DNA of 64,000 bases from Pseudomonadota bacterium (GCA_021785515.1 JAJYEX010000005.1:206843-270842); one strand, 5' to 3'; positions 1 through 10,743 are shown, counted from the first letter of the stretch. Notes: generated from the letters alone by a model not told the origin. Made by a program: numbers and translations.

Positions 1-1581
<1,581 letters not shown>

Positions 1582-1707
1582 GGTCACGGTATGGTTCAGC
1601 CTAGGGAGCCGTGGAACGGCGGCCAAGTTTAACGAAAAGTGCAGCAAATTGCGCGGTCTGAGATTGCCCGGACGCGGGCAGCGAGCCTACACTAGGGCGA
1701 GCCATAT

Positions 1708-2376
1708 GTGGCTGGACGCGGAGTGGGCCGGGTGTTTCGCGATCGGGACGATGCGGCACGTCAGCTGGCGGGGAGTCTGGCCCGGTACCGGGGCCAACGA
1801 CCGCTGGTGCTCGCAATTCCCCGCGGAGCCGTGCCTATGGGCCGGATCATTGCCGATGTTCTGGATGGCGAGCTCGATGTGGTGCTGGTCCGCAAGATTG
1901 GCGCGCCCCACAACCCCGAGTTTGCGGTCGGTTCTGTGGATGAAAGCGGTCAGACCTACATCACCGAGGCTGCCGCGGGTGCGGGGGCGTCCGCCGCGTA
2001 CCTTGCCGAGCGCGGACAGACGGAGCTGGCGGTGATGCACGCGCGTCGCGCGCTTTATACGCCAGTCCGTCCGCCGGTCGATCCCGCCGGGCGTGTTGTG
2101 ATTGTGGTGGATGATGGCCTGGCGACGGGTGCCACTATGATCTCGGCGCTGCGTTCGGTGCGCACCAGGAACCCGGCCCGCCTGATTGCGGCCGTTCCGG
2201 TATCCGCACCCGATGCCCTTGCCCGTGTCCGGGAACTGGCCGATGAGACCGTATGCCTGGAGGTGCCCGCCGGTTTTGCGGCGGTCGGGCAGTTCTACCG
2301 GGATTTTCCGCAGGTCGATGATGCCGAAGTGATTGCCGCCCTGGCGGCAGCGTGTGCGGGCAGTCACGCGGACTGA
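1708..2376 (+). CDS. Phosphoribosyltransferase-domain protein
   Basis: Type I phosphoribosyltransferase fold, 222 aa. The PRPP-binding loop is clear at residues 130-144 (VVDDGLATGAT), and an N-terminal IPRGAVPMG segment is typical of the family that is often annotated only as phosphoribosyltransferase. The base or other acceptor cannot be read from sequence. The start is a GTG at 1708 with no good Shine-Dalgarno, so it may lie slightly elsewhere. A CBS-domain gene follows 30 bases downstream on the same strand, so the two are probably co-transcribed. CBS domains bind adenine nucleotides, which makes a nucleotide-sensing link reasonable but unproven. Confidence 0.85.
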   Translation: MAGRGVGRVFRDRDDAARQLAGSLARYRGQRPLVLAIPRGAVPMGRIIADVLDGELDVVLVRKIGAPHNPEFAVGSVDESGQTYITEAAAGAGASAAYLAERGQTELAVMHARRALYTPVRPPVDPAGRVVIVVDDGLATGATMISALRSVRTRNPARLIAAVPVSAPDALARVRELADETVCLEVPAGFAAVGQFYRDFPQVDDAEVIAALAAACAGSHAD

Positions 2377-2406
2377 GCGCGGCCGCACGTTCGCCGGAGG
2401 AGACTC

Positions 2407-2862
2407 ATGCCGCTATCCAACCTCAAGCACGCACCCCAGGTCATGCTGGTCATGACGCCGTTTCCGCACTCAATCGGTATCGACGAGTCGGTTGCGGCGG
2501 CGTATGACATGATGGAGCGGCACGCGATCAGGCACCTGCCGGTCAAGGATGGGGGAGCGCTGGTCGGAGTCATCAGCGAGCGCGACGTGGCATTGGCCAT
2601 GGGAAAGGGGGTGCATCTTCCGTCGGCCCAGACCCTGCGCGTGCGGGAGGTGTACCTCCCGCAGGCTTACGTTGTGAACGTTCACGAGCGCCTGGACAGC
2701 GTGTTGTTGCATATGGCGCAGCAACATATCGGGTCCGCGCTGGTGGTCAAGGATGGGCGGCTGGCGGGGATCTTCACGATGGCCGACGCCTGCCGGCTTC
2801 TGGGAGGGATGTTACGTGACCGTTTCCCGGTTTCCCCCGACGATGATCCCGACGCCGCCTGA
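2407..2862 (+). CDS. Tandem CBS-domain protein
   Basis: A 151-aa protein made almost entirely of two CBS modules (about residues 13-70 and 82-140), which together form a Bateman module that usually binds AMP, ATP or SAM. Motifs such as GVISERD and the second-half IFTMADACRLL fit the family. There is no catalytic domain, so it probably acts as a sensor or regulatory subunit of another protein. A strong ribosome-binding site (CGGAGGAG) sits just before the ATG. It lies 30 bases after the phosphoribosyltransferase gene and converges on amrS, whose end is 77 bases away. Confidence 0.85.
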   Translation: MPLSNLKHAPQVMLVMTPFPHSIGIDESVAAAYDMMERHAIRHLPVKDGGALVGVISERDVALAMGKGVHLPSAQTLRVREVYLPQAYVVNVHERLDSVLLHMAQQHIGSALVVKDGRLAGIFTMADACRLLGGMLRDRFPVSPDDDPDAA

Positions 2863-2939
2863 TCATTGTCACTGCCGGGAGGGCCAGCGTTGCCTATGCC
2901 CTCGGCCGGGATTCCGCCCCGGCCAGACCGTCCCGGACG

Positions 2940-4058
2940 TTACTCCTGGTGGATCGCCAGCGGGATGCGGCGGTTGCCAAAGCGGCCCGGAGAATCCGCG
3001 TAGCGGCCGGCCAGGATCGTGCCGCAGGAGCGGCATTGTCCGGCGGGACCGAGCTGGTAGCTGACAAGGTCGTACCAGTCCCGTTCGATGAGAGGGGCGC
3101 GACAGCCGGGGCAGTACGTGGTGGCGCCGGCGCGGTCATGTACATTCCCGGTGTAGACATGGTGCAGTCCGGCACGCAGCGCAATATCGCGGGCCCGCCG
3201 CAGGGTGCGCGGCGGAGTGGGCGGCACGTCGGTCATCCTGTAGTCGGGATGGAAGGCGCTGAAGTGCAGGGGTATATCCGGTCCGAGCTGTTCCGCTATC
3301 CATGTGCTGAGTGCCGTGATCTCTGCATCCGAGTCGTTTTTTCCGGGTATCAGGAGCGTGGTGATCTCCAGCCATACCGCGGTTTCGTGGTGCAGATACT
3401 GCAGGGTATCGAGTACCGGCTGCAGGTGCGCGCCGGTGACTTTGAAGTAGAAGTCCTCGCTGAACGCCTTGAGGTCGACATTGGCCGCGTCCATCCTGGA
3501 GAAAAATTCCCGTCGCGGTCCGGGGTGCACGTAGCCGGCGGTCACCGCCACGGTGTGAATGCCGCGCGCGCGGCAGGCGTCCGCGACGTCCATGGCGTAC
3601 TCGGTGAATATGATGGGATCGTTGTAGGTAAAGGCGACGCTGGCGCAGTTCGCCCGCTGCGCGGCAGCGGCGATTTCCTCCGGCGAGGCCTGATCGGCGA
3701 GGCGTTCAAGGTCGCGCGATTTGCTGATGTCCCAGTTCTGGCAGAATTTGCAGGCAAGGTTGCAACCGGCCGTCCCGAAGGACAGCACGCTTGATCCCGG
3801 ATAGAAATGGTGCAGCGGCTTCTTTTCGATCGGATCGACGCAGAATCCCGATGACCGGCCATAGGCGGTCAATTCCATGTGGTCACCGCGGCGCTGGCGC
3901 ACGAAACATGCGCCGCGCTGGCCATCGTTGAGGCGGCAGTCGCGCGGACACAGATCGCACTGGATGCGTCCATCGGGAAGCAGGTGCCAGTAGCGGGCCA
4001 GGCCGGACGGGGTATTCACGGGGTCGCTGCCGCCGAATCCGTTGTGGATTCGCGCCAT
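2940..4058 (-). CDS. amrS: AmmeMemoRadiSam system radical SAM enzyme
   Basis: Radical SAM protein of 372 aa resembling the pyruvate formate-lyase activating branch. The 4Fe-4S triad is Cys99, Cys103 and Cys106 in CNLACKFC. Extra cysteines at residues 34-51 (CDLCPRDC and GACF) and a C-terminal CPGC...CRSC set suggest further metal sites. It is the third gene of a minus-strand operon after amrB and amrA and overlaps amrA by 43 bases, so an internal start is possible. The bacterial trio parallels human MEMO1 and AMMECR1; the substrate has not been established for the family. Family assignment is secure, function is not. Confidence 0.92.
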   Translation of the reverse strand: MARIHNGFGGSDPVNTPSGLARYWHLLPDGRIQCDLCPRDCRLNDGQRGACFVRQRRGDHMELTAYGRSSGFCVDPIEKKPLHHFYPGSSVLSFGTAGCNLACKFCQNWDISKSRDLERLADQASPEEIAAAAQRANCASVAFTYNDPIIFTEYAMDVADACRARGIHTVAVTAGYVHPGPRREFFSRMDAANVDLKAFSEDFYFKVTGAHLQPVLDTLQYLHHETAVWLEITTLLIPGKNDSDAEITALSTWIAEQLGPDIPLHFSAFHPDYRMTDVPPTPPRTLRRARDIALRAGLHHVYTGNVHDRAGATTYCPGCRAPLIERDWYDLVSYQLGPAGQCRSCGTILAGRYADSPGRFGNRRIPLAIHQE

Positions 4059-4588
4059 TTTTGCACCGTGTAGCGCGATAGCCGCAGCGATTCGTGCCAG
4101 AAATCACCGGGCAGGCCTGCCTTGCGCTTCAGATGGACCAGGAACTGCTGCGGCTCCGGCAGCTGTGCCCAGACCTGCGGCAGAAACGTACTGCGGTGCG
4201 ATCCGAATTCGAGCACCACCCCGTCTACGCCCGGACGCAGAAGTGCGCGGGCGTGGCGTTCGTCGTCTGCGGGCAGGGGTTCGGACGCAGACAGCAGCGA
4301 TACCTCGACGGTGGTGTCCGCCACCTCATAGCGTGCAAGCGGTGCAAAGCGGGGGTCGCGAAAGGCCGCGGCCCTGGCGTTTTCCTGGGCGTCGATACGC
4401 AGCGGGCGCGTCGCTTCGAGGCTGCCGATGCAGCCGCGCAGTTCACCGCGACGCGTAAGCGTCACAAATGTCGCGCCCGCTTGCGACAGTCGCGGCAAGT
4501 CCCTGTAATTCCGGCATGGCTCCTCCAGCGCCGCGGCGATCGCATTGCGGGCGATGATCAGCAGCGATTGGCCGAGAGCCTCAGTCAT
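4016..4588 (-). CDS. amrA: AmmeMemoRadiSam system protein A (AMMECR1 domain)
   Basis: Single AMMECR1 domain protein, 190 aa, with the family hallmark LRGCIGSL at about residues 50-57. No enzymatic activity is established for the family. The chosen ATG at 4588 overlaps the stop codon of amrB (ATGACTGA), a sign of translational coupling; a longer reading from 4606 would overlap amrB more deeply. The gene lies between amrB and amrS and overlaps both, so the three proteins are very likely made together and act in one process. Confidence 0.92.
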   Translation of the reverse strand: MTEALGQSLLIIARNAIAAALEEPCRNYRDLPRLSQAGATFVTLTRRGELRGCIGSLEATRPLRIDAQENARAAAFRDPRFAPLARYEVADTTVEVSLLSASEPLPADDERHARALLRPGVDGVVLEFGSHRSTFLPQVWAQLPEPQQFLVHLKRKAGLPGDFWHESLRLSRYTVQKWRESTTDSAAATP

Positions 4589-5423
4589 GGCCGTAGTCCG
4601 GCACAATCAGGGCGGCGTAGCCTACGACCTGTTCGCGGTCACCCGCGGTGTCCCCGGAGTTGCGCAGGTCCAGAAGCTCAGGACGCAGTCCGCGGGCGCG
4701 GGCAACGCGCAGCAGGCCGCCGAGTGGCGTGCTGCCACAGGCCTCGCTACCGCTTATGGCGCGATCGTCCAACGCCAGAATCGACTCGACCGTGCGGCGG
4801 TCGGTGGCGCGCGCCACGGCGTAGGGCAGGTAATGGGACAGGTCGGTACTGATTACGAACACAGTCCGCGGATCATCCCAAAGGAGTTCGATGACTTCCG
4901 CCACTTCCGCCGCGGTCGCATCGCCGACGGCAAAAGGGAGTATCCGGAATGCGCCGAGTACCCGCTGCAAGAAGGGCAGCTGCACCTCGAGCGAATGTTC
5001 ACGGGCGTGGACGGCATCGCTCGTGACGACCTGGGGCAGACCCAGGCTCGCCGCTGCGGCCTGTGGGTCGACGTCCACGACACCGAGCGGCGTGGCGAAA
5101 TGCCGGGCGGCGGGCAGCGCCAGGCCCCGGACCAGCAGGCGGTGTGCGGGGCCGAGCAGTACCACCCGTGCGACGGAACCGGAATGGGCCCGTAGCCTGG
5201 CGTAGGCGCAGGCAGCCACGGCTCCTGAATAGATATAGCCGGCGTGAGGGACGATGAGCGCCTTGGGTCTGCGGGCATCGGCCGGCGGCGGGATCTGCGA
5301 CAGCAGCGTATCCACCGTGCGTGTCAGCGTTTCCCGGTCCGCAGGGTAAAAGCTGCCGCTCACGGCCGCCGGACGGATACCGGAAGGGGTGTTGAGGGGC
5401 TCGCCTCGCGTGAATTCAATCAT
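4581..5423 (-). CDS. amrB: AmmeMemoRadiSam system protein B (MEMO family)
   Basis: MEMO-family protein of 280 aa with the class III dioxygenase-like fold. His60 (PHAGY), His94 (GPAH) and Cys229 (EACG) correspond to the His/His/Cys triad that binds iron in human MEMO1, and HSLEVQLPFL and STDLSHY are further family blocks. Conservation of the triad suggests a metal-binding protein, though no dioxygenase reaction is proven. It is the first gene of the amrB-amrA-amrS operon; the next gene upstream on the same strand is the thioesterase, 62 bases away. The function in bacteria is unknown. Confidence 0.92.
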   Translation of the reverse strand: MIEFTRGEPLNTPSGIRPAAVSGSFYPADRETLTRTVDTLLSQIPPPADARRPKALIVPHAGYIYSGAVAACAYARLRAHSGSVARVVLLGPAHRLLVRGLALPAARHFATPLGVVDVDPQAAAASLGLPQVVTSDAVHAREHSLEVQLPFLQRVLGAFRILPFAVGDATAAEVAEVIELLWDDPRTVFVISTDLSHYLPYAVARATDRRTVESILALDDRAISGSEACGSTPLGGLLRVARARGLRPELLDLRNSGDTAGDREQVVGYAALIVPDYGHD

Positions 5424-5485
5424 GCTTGTGGAAAATGGGGGCGGGTGGCCCCCAATGCAAGCCGCTGTCGCCGGGCGCGCACCGG

Positions 5486-5896
5486 TCAGTCCGTCTCCGG
5501 CGGAACCTCCCGCGGGCGGCGTTGGTCATCAATTGCGACGTATGTGATGGTTGCCTCCGTGACCTTGACGCACTCCGCCGCCCACCCGTCGTTGTGCCGG
5601 ATACGTTCGGCGTAGACCACCACGTCTACCGTGATGGAGGTGCGTCCGACCCGCACCACTTCGGCATAGAAGCTCACCACGTCGTTCACGAAAACCGGTT
5701 TGCGGAACTGAAAGGCATTTACGGCCACGGTGACGATGCGCCCGCGTGCCCGCCGAAGGGCGGCCACGCTGCCGGCGATGTCCACCTGCGACATCATCCA
5801 GCCGCCGAATATGTCGCCCGCGGAATTGGTATCACAGGGCATAGGCATAATGCGCAATGTGGGGTGACGGTTGACAGGCAGTTGATCGTTGGTCAT
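5486..5896 (-). CDS. Acyl-CoA thioesterase, hotdog fold (YciA-like)
   Basis: A 136-aa single hotdog-domain thioesterase that should hydrolyse acyl-CoA to free acid and CoA in the cytosol. The N-terminal stretch with DTNSAGDIFGGWMMSQVD matches the YciA/BFIT-type acyl-CoA hydrolases, including the Asn and Asp near the active site, followed by FRKPVFVNDVVSFYAEV. The ATG at 5896 is preceded by GGGAG at good spacing, which favours it over longer in-frame starts. It is followed by amrB and preceded by the ATP-grasp gene, all on the minus strand. The acyl-chain preference cannot be predicted. Confidence 0.9.
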   Translation of the reverse strand: MTNDQLPVNRHPTLRIMPMPCDTNSAGDIFGGWMMSQVDIAGSVAALRRARGRIVTVAVNAFQFRKPVFVNDVVSFYAEVVRVGRTSITVDVVVYAERIRHNDGWAAECVKVTEATITYVAIDDQRRPREVPPETD

Positions 5897-5910
5897 GAGT
5901 TGTGCTCCCG

Positions 5911-6939
5911 TTACTGTATCCGCGCGGAGGCGTATGCGCGCAGGCCAAGCTGGAGGGTACACTGGATGAATTCCTCATAGCTCATTCCCGCCCGGCGGGC
6001 GGACAGGGTGGTGTCCTCATCGCGGGCGATGCCGGGATTGGGGTTAGCCTCAAGTACATAGAACTGGCCGTTGCGGGTCAGGCGCAGGTCTATGCGGGCG
6101 TAGCCGCTCATGCCCAGTGCGCGGTAGATTCGTTTGCACAGCCGGCCCATGCGTTCCACGGTCTCGGAATCCAGGTCCGTTGCGAACTGATAGTCTATTC
6201 CTCTGCGCTCCCGGTATTTGTCGTCCCATTTGACGCGGTAGGTCGCCAGGCGTGGTTCGCCGTCGGCGGCATTGTGGAAGAGCAGCTCGCGCGCCGGCAG
6301 CACCCGCAGCCGCGCGTTGCCCAGCACCGTGACGTAGATTTCGCGGCCGTCTATATAGTGTTCGGCAATGGCATCATCATGGATGCGGTCGTGGATGAGC
6401 TGTACCCGCTCCTGCAGCTGGCGCTCCGTTTCCACGTAGGACGCTTGGGCGATGCCCAGCGAGCCTTCCTCGGTGAGCGCCTTGACGATTACCGGATAGC
6501 GTACGCGTCGCAGCGACAGCGACGCACGGCCGCGCGGGAATACGTGGAAATCCGGAACCTGGATGCGGTGGTAGGCCAGAAGTTTCTTCGACAGCGCCTT
6601 GTCGCGCGCGAGCAGCAGGCCGCGCGGATTGCATCCGGTGTACGGCAGCTTCATCATCTCCAGATAGCTCACCAGATAGTAGTCAAATGCCGCGATGCCG
6701 GCGAACTCCTCGAGCAGATTGAAAGCAATGTCCGGTTTCCATTCCTCTATCGCGGTGCGTATCGGAAGGAGGTCATCATAGACCCCGACCACGCGGACTT
6801 CGTGACCGAGTTTGAGCAGGGCATGTTTGACGTCGTATTCGGTACGAAACTTGTCCATCCGCGGATCGTCTGCCGAGTGCAGATCATCAGGCGGGACCAG
6901 CGAGTAATGCACTAGCATCATGACCCGGAGCTTTTTCAT
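5911..6939 (-). CDS. D-Ala-D-Ala ligase-like ATP-grasp protein
   Basis: ATP-grasp enzyme, 342 aa. Visible elements are the nucleotide-contact strand VKALTEEGSLGI (152-163), GREIYVTVLG (198-207), RIDLR (282-286) and the Mg-binding LEANPNPGI (296-304). It resembles D-Ala-D-Ala ligases but the substrate-binding N-terminal part is divergent and no peptidoglycan genes are nearby, so it is not called ddl. The ATG overlaps the stop of the upstream zinc-peptidase gene (ATGA), showing translational coupling. Likely reaction: ATP-dependent formation of an amide bond on an unknown acid, working with the peptidase. Confidence 0.85.
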   Translation of the reverse strand: MKKLRVMMLVHYSLVPPDDLHSADDPRMDKFRTEYDVKHALLKLGHEVRVVGVYDDLLPIRTAIEEWKPDIAFNLLEEFAGIAAFDYYLVSYLEMMKLPYTGCNPRGLLLARDKALSKKLLAYHRIQVPDFHVFPRGRASLSLRRVRYPVIVKALTEEGSLGIAQASYVETERQLQERVQLIHDRIHDDAIAEHYIDGREIYVTVLGNARLRVLPARELLFHNAADGEPRLATYRVKWDDKYRERRGIDYQFATDLDSETVERMGRLCKRIYRALGMSGYARIDLRLTRNGQFYVLEANPNPGIARDEDTTLSARRAGMSYEEFIQCTLQLGLRAYASARIQ

Positions 6940-8015
6940 AGTGTCAGACGCGAACTTCCGGCGTGCAGCGATCCCATGTACAGCATGATCAGCGCGGATA
7001 TGAGGGGTTGCTGCGGGCAATCCCGTCCGGGGGAGGCCTGCAGCTCGAGTTCATCGGCGAGTTGTGCCATGTGTTCGAGTGTCAGGTGCACCCGGTAGCG
7101 CGGTGTTCCGGTCCAGAGCGAAACCGCCGCGAGGGCGGCGCGGCGGTGGCGCCGGATGAAGCGCGCAGCCGGCACGGTGCGACGCGCCTTGGTGGCGGGA
7201 AAAATGCGCTCGAGCTGCTGACGATGAAAGTGCGGGACGCCGACGCTCAGCCGCTGCTGCTTCTGTTCGAAATACTGGTGTAGCGTCAGGCGCAGCGAGC
7301 TTAAAGAATCAATCTGGGTACGGTTGCGCACTGGCGGGTGGTGCGGGCCGATCTCGCGCATCAGTTCATCGACGTACTCGAGCTTGCGCAGGGCCGGCCA
7401 GCCGCGATAGCGCTCGCGCCAGTCCGAATGCGGGTTCATCCATACCGCGAAGGTCTCCGCCCAGTCTTCGTGCGGATGGCTCTGTGCATACCAGCCCTCG
7501 AGGTGGATGACATAGCGACGGCTGTCGGGGCGCGGAAGGTAGCTTTCCGGATAGGTGCGCCCGGCGCGCCCGAAGCGCCGTCGCCATTGCTGCCTGCGGT
7601 GCAGGCGGTAGGCATTGGCCAGCGCATGCGCTGTCTCGTGACGCATGAGTTTCTGGCACTCGCTGGCATTGCCGCCCTCGGTCTCGAGTATCCAGCGTCG
7701 CTCCAACTGCCGCAGGCGGGGATGCGCCAGATAGAAGGGGATGGCAAAGCCCGGCACGCCATCGGGGCTGAACCAGCAGTCCGACAGCCAGCAGTGTGGC
7801 CGGAACGCGATGCCACGACGCTGCATGCCGTGATAGAGCGCGGCAAGCTGCGGTTCCAGAGGGCTGCCCGCGATGGCGAGACCAAGGTCGCAGATCCGGG
7901 TTTCGAGTAATCGCTCCTCGGGCCAGCCAGCCCAACGATGGTGTCTGGCGCGCCGGTGTGCCATGCCGGCATGCAGCGTGACGTCCGGACTCACGAAACG
8001 CCGATGGTGCGGCAC
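6936..8015 (-). CDS. Putative zinc metallopeptidase
   Basis: A 359-aa protein with a gluzincin-like site: HETAH at residues 126-130 and a plausible third ligand, Glu187, in EDWAETFAVW. No signal peptide or membrane segment is visible, so it is probably cytosolic. It resembles the putative zinc-binding metallopeptidase family often seen as an uncharacterised protein. The C-terminal 120 residues are rich in Arg and His and unassigned. A second start, Met18 at 7964, is possible. The stop overlaps the ATG of the ATP-grasp gene. A TATAAT-like hexamer lies at 8077-8082, but on the opposite strand. The substrate is unknown. Confidence 0.75.
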   Translation of the reverse strand: MPHHRRFVSPDVTLHAGMAHRRARHHRWAGWPEERLLETRICDLGLAIAGSPLEPQLAALYHGMQRRGIAFRPHCWLSDCWFSPDGVPGFAIPFYLAHPRLRQLERRWILETEGGNASECQKLMRHETAHALANAYRLHRRQQWRRRFGRAGRTYPESYLPRPDSRRYVIHLEGWYAQSHPHEDWAETFAVWMNPHSDWRERYRGWPALRKLEYVDELMREIGPHHPPVRNRTQIDSLSSLRLTLHQYFEQKQQRLSVGVPHFHRQQLERIFPATKARRTVPAARFIRRHRRAALAAVSLWTGTPRYRVHLTLEHMAQLADELELQASPGRDCPQQPLISALIMLYMGSLHAGSSRLTL

Positions 8016-8283
8016 TGGAGGCGGAGCGGTGCAGGCATGTGTCAGGGTGGGCCGTCGCTAAGTGGTTAGCACGTAATATAATCGAAACCCGGTCAGTGTA
8101 AATCCCGTCAGGCGCGTGGCGGCCGCTTGCGGCGGGTGCAGGCGCTGCGCTTTTCCAGTACCCTGTGTTTCGGTGGAATGTGCGGGGGCGTACACCCTGC
8201 GCAAGCCGTCAGATCGGGGCAGGCCAGCGAGGATTCATCTGAACGCCGAAAACGAACTGTATCCGTCCCCGGTGCGTACCCGC

Positions 8284-9126
8284 ATGCCCTGGCTTGGCCG
8301 CCAGGGCGTGGTGGCGGTCACGCTGCTTTCAATCGTGGCCGTGTCGGCGCACGCCGGCCAGCGGCCCCTGTGGGAGGCGGGTCTCGGTGTGGCGCCGCTC
8401 ACAATCCCCGACTATCCCGGTTCAGACCAGCGGCACAGCTACGTGCTGCCGCTGCCATACTTTGTGTATCGCGGGCGGATTCTGACTGTCGGACGCAATG
8501 GCATCGCGGGGCATCTGCTGCGGAGCCGTCGAATCCACCTCTCCGTCAGCGTTAATGCCGGGGCCCCGGTAAACAGCAGCAGCAGCGATGCCCGCGCCGG
8601 AATGCCCAGTCTCTACCCGACGCTGGAGATCGGGCCAGTGCTCGACGTGTGCCTCGATCCGGTCTGCAGGCGCGCGTCTGGCTGGTCCGTCAGTTTGCCG
8701 CTGCGCGCGGTGATCGCGACCGACGTGCGTCATTCGCATTTCATTGGCTGGGTCTTCAACCCGCTGGTGGGTTATGACACCCGACTGTGGTTGGGCGGCC
8801 TGCCTTGGCATTTCGGCGGAACACTCGGTCCGGTATTCGCAACCGCCGAACATAACGCCTACTACTACCAGGTCGACCCGGTCTATGCCACGGTGGTGCG
8901 GCCGCCGTACGTGGCGCACGGCGGCTATAGCGGAATGCGGCTGACCTTTGCAGTCAGCCGGCGCTTCCGCAATACCTGGTTCGGTGCGTTTGTGCGCTAC
9001 GACAACCTGTACGCGGCGGTATTCGAGAACAGTCCGCTCGTGCGTACCCGGAATTCCGTTATGGCGGGGTTCGGCGTGGCCTGGATCTTCGCGCATTCCG
9101 CTGCCATGGCTCCGGCCCGGCGGTGA
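8284..9126 (+). CDS. MipA/OmpV-family outer-membrane protein
   Basis: A 280-aa exported protein. The ATG at 8284 gives a typical signal peptide (hydrophobic core VVAVTLLSIVAV, cleavage after SAHA), which is why it is preferred to the much longer reading from 8116. The mature part begins with the family-like GLGVAPLTIPDYPGSDQR and alternates polar and hydrophobic residues as in beta-barrels. MipA is a scaffold for murein enzymes in E. coli, while many relatives are plain barrel proteins, so the precise role is open. The next gene encodes a small soluble protein. Confidence 0.8.
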   Translation: MPWLGRQGVVAVTLLSIVAVSAHAGQRPLWEAGLGVAPLTIPDYPGSDQRHSYVLPLPYFVYRGRILTVGRNGIAGHLLRSRRIHLSVSVNAGAPVNSSSSDARAGMPSLYPTLEIGPVLDVCLDPVCRRASGWSVSLPLRAVIATDVRHSHFIGWVFNPLVGYDTRLWLGGLPWHFGGTLGPVFATAEHNAYYYQVDPVYATVVRPPYVAHGGYSGMRLTFAVSRRFRNTWFGAFVRYDNLYAAVFENSPLVRTRNSVMAGFGVAWIFAHSAAMAPARR

Positions 9127-9253
9127 ACCGCGCGGCGTGCGCGGTTCGGCGCTGCTGTGCGGTGGCGATACGGCAATCCTATGGATATCCGCGATTCCAG
9201 CCGTTACACTCTTGCTCATCCCCACGAGCCTGCAGACGCCGTCCGGACCCAAC

Positions 9254-9562
9254 ATGCAGCAGCCGCAGTCCCTGGAAGAGTATCTCGATATCATCGAACA
9301 GGCCCAGTTCGAGATCGAGGACCTGTTGCGCTGTGCGGAGGAGGAGGGCGACGGTCTGCAGGAGTTCGGCGCGCGCATTCCAATATATCACCAGCTCGGT
9401 GCGGCGCTGGACCGGCTGCACGCGGAGGTCGCGGACGGGTCCCATGAGTTCGCAAACGCCCAGGATCTGGCCATGATGCCCCTGGTGCGCGAGTGGAAGG
9501 CGTACATACCGTTCCACGTTCTGCTCGAGACGATCAATACCGTTCACCTGTCTGGCTTCTGA
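9254..9562 (+). CDS. Small acidic conserved-looking protein
   Basis: A 102-aa acidic, probably helical soluble protein with no signal peptide, membrane segment or cysteine pair motif. It carries an N-terminal stretch rich in Glu (about residues 8-33) and a C-terminal hydrophobic end. The codon pattern (GC at third positions) matches its neighbours, supporting a real gene. I do not recognise the family. It sits 51 bases upstream of aroC on the same strand and may share its transcript. An ATG with weak upstream purines is the chosen start; a longer in-frame extension exists upstream. Confidence 0.6.
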   Translation: MQQPQSLEEYLDIIEQAQFEIEDLLRCAEEEGDGLQEFGARIPIYHQLGAALDRLHAEVADGSHEFANAQDLAMMPLVREWKAYIPFHVLLETINTVHLSGF

Positions 9563-9613
9563 CCGGTTTTCCGGCCCCTGTCGGGGCTGGACCAAATCCG
9601 GTACCATGCCGTC

Positions 9614-10711
9614 ATGTCCGGCAATACCTTCGGCAAGCTGTTCTCGGTCACCACCTGCGGAGAGAGTCACGGTCCCGCGTATCTGTGTATCGTCGACGGC
9701 TGCCCACCGGGCATGGCGCTGTGCGAGGCCGATCTGCAACATGACCTGGACCGGCGAAAGCCGGGACAGTCGCGTCATACCACCCAGCGGCGCGAGGCCG
9801 ACGAGGTGACGATTCTCTCGGGCGTATTCGAGGGCCGCACCACGGGAACGCCGATAGGCCTGATGATCCAGAACACGGATCAGCGGTCACAGGACTATTC
9901 GAAGATCATGGACCGGTTCCGGCCCGGCCATGCGGATTACACCTATCAGCAGAAATACGGGTTGCGCGATTATCGCGGCGGCGGGCGGGCATCGGCGCGC
10001 GAGACGGCGATGCGCGTGGCCGCTGGGGCGATCGCGAAGAAGTATCTGGCCGAGCGCTTCGGCATTGCGGTACGCGGCTATCTGTCGGAGCTCGGACCGA
10101 TCCGCATGGAGCGGATCGAATGGGACCAGGTCGAGGCCAATCCGTTTTTCTGCCCGGACCCGCAGAAGCTGCCGCAGCTGGAGGCCTACATGGATGCGCT
10201 GCGCAAGGAGGGTGATTCCATCGGGGCGCGCGTCAACGTTGTTGCGACCCAGGTACCCGTCGGTCTGGGAGAGCCGGTGTTCGGGCGCCTCGATGCCGAC
10301 ATCGCGGCGGCGCTCATGAGTATCAATGCCGTCAAGGGTGTGGAGATAGGGGCGGGTTTTGCCAGCATCGGCCAGAAGGGCAGCAGCCATCGCGATGAGA
10401 TGACACCGCAGGGTTTTCTGAGCAATCACGCCGGCGGCATACTCGGCGGCATATCGACGGGTCAGGACATCGTTGCAAGCATCGCACTCAAGCCTACCTC
10501 CAGCATCCGGCTGCCGGGTCGCACGGTCGACCTCGCAGGCAATCCGGTCGAGATCGTGACCACCGGACGGCACGATCCCTGTGTTGGCATCCGGGCCACC
10601 CCCATCGCCGAGGCCATGCTCGCTATCGTGCTGATGGACCATGTCTTGCGCCAGCGCGCGCAGAATGCCGATGTGGTGCGTACTACGCCTGATATCGCGA
10701 GTCGTTGTTAA
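9614..10711 (+). CDS. aroC: Chorismate synthase
   Basis: Converts 5-enolpyruvylshikimate-3-phosphate to chorismate using reduced FMN, the last step of the shikimate pathway. The 365-aa length is normal for bacteria. Signature blocks are present: GESHGPA near residue 16, the TTGTPIGL stretch, RPGHADYTY, the [13 protein letters not shown] loop and the GRHDPC segment near the C-terminus. The gene is followed by a methyltransferase whose upstream TTG reading would overlap it; the preferred GTG start of that gene is 32 bases beyond the aroC stop. No aromatic-pathway partners are in the window. Confidence 0.98.
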   Translation: MSGNTFGKLFSVTTCGESHGPAYLCIVDGCPPGMALCEADLQHDLDRRKPGQSRHTTQRREADEVTILSGVFEGRTTGTPIGLMIQNTDQRSQDYSKIMDRFRPGHADYTYQQKYGLRDYRGGGRASARETAMRVAAGAIAKKYLAERFGIAVRGYLSELGPIRMERIEWDQVEANPFFCPDPQKLPQLEAYMDALRKEGDSIGARVNVVATQVPVGLGEPVFGRLDADIAAALMSINAVKGVEIGAGFASIGQKGSSHRDEMTPQGFLSNHAGGILGGISTGQDIVASIALKPTSSIRLPGRTVDLAGNPVEIVTTGRHDPCVGIRATPIAEAMLAIVLMDHVLRQRAQNADVVRTTPDIASRC

Positions 10712-10743
10712 CACCCGGTGGGCGCAGCCGGGAGTCACCCAAA

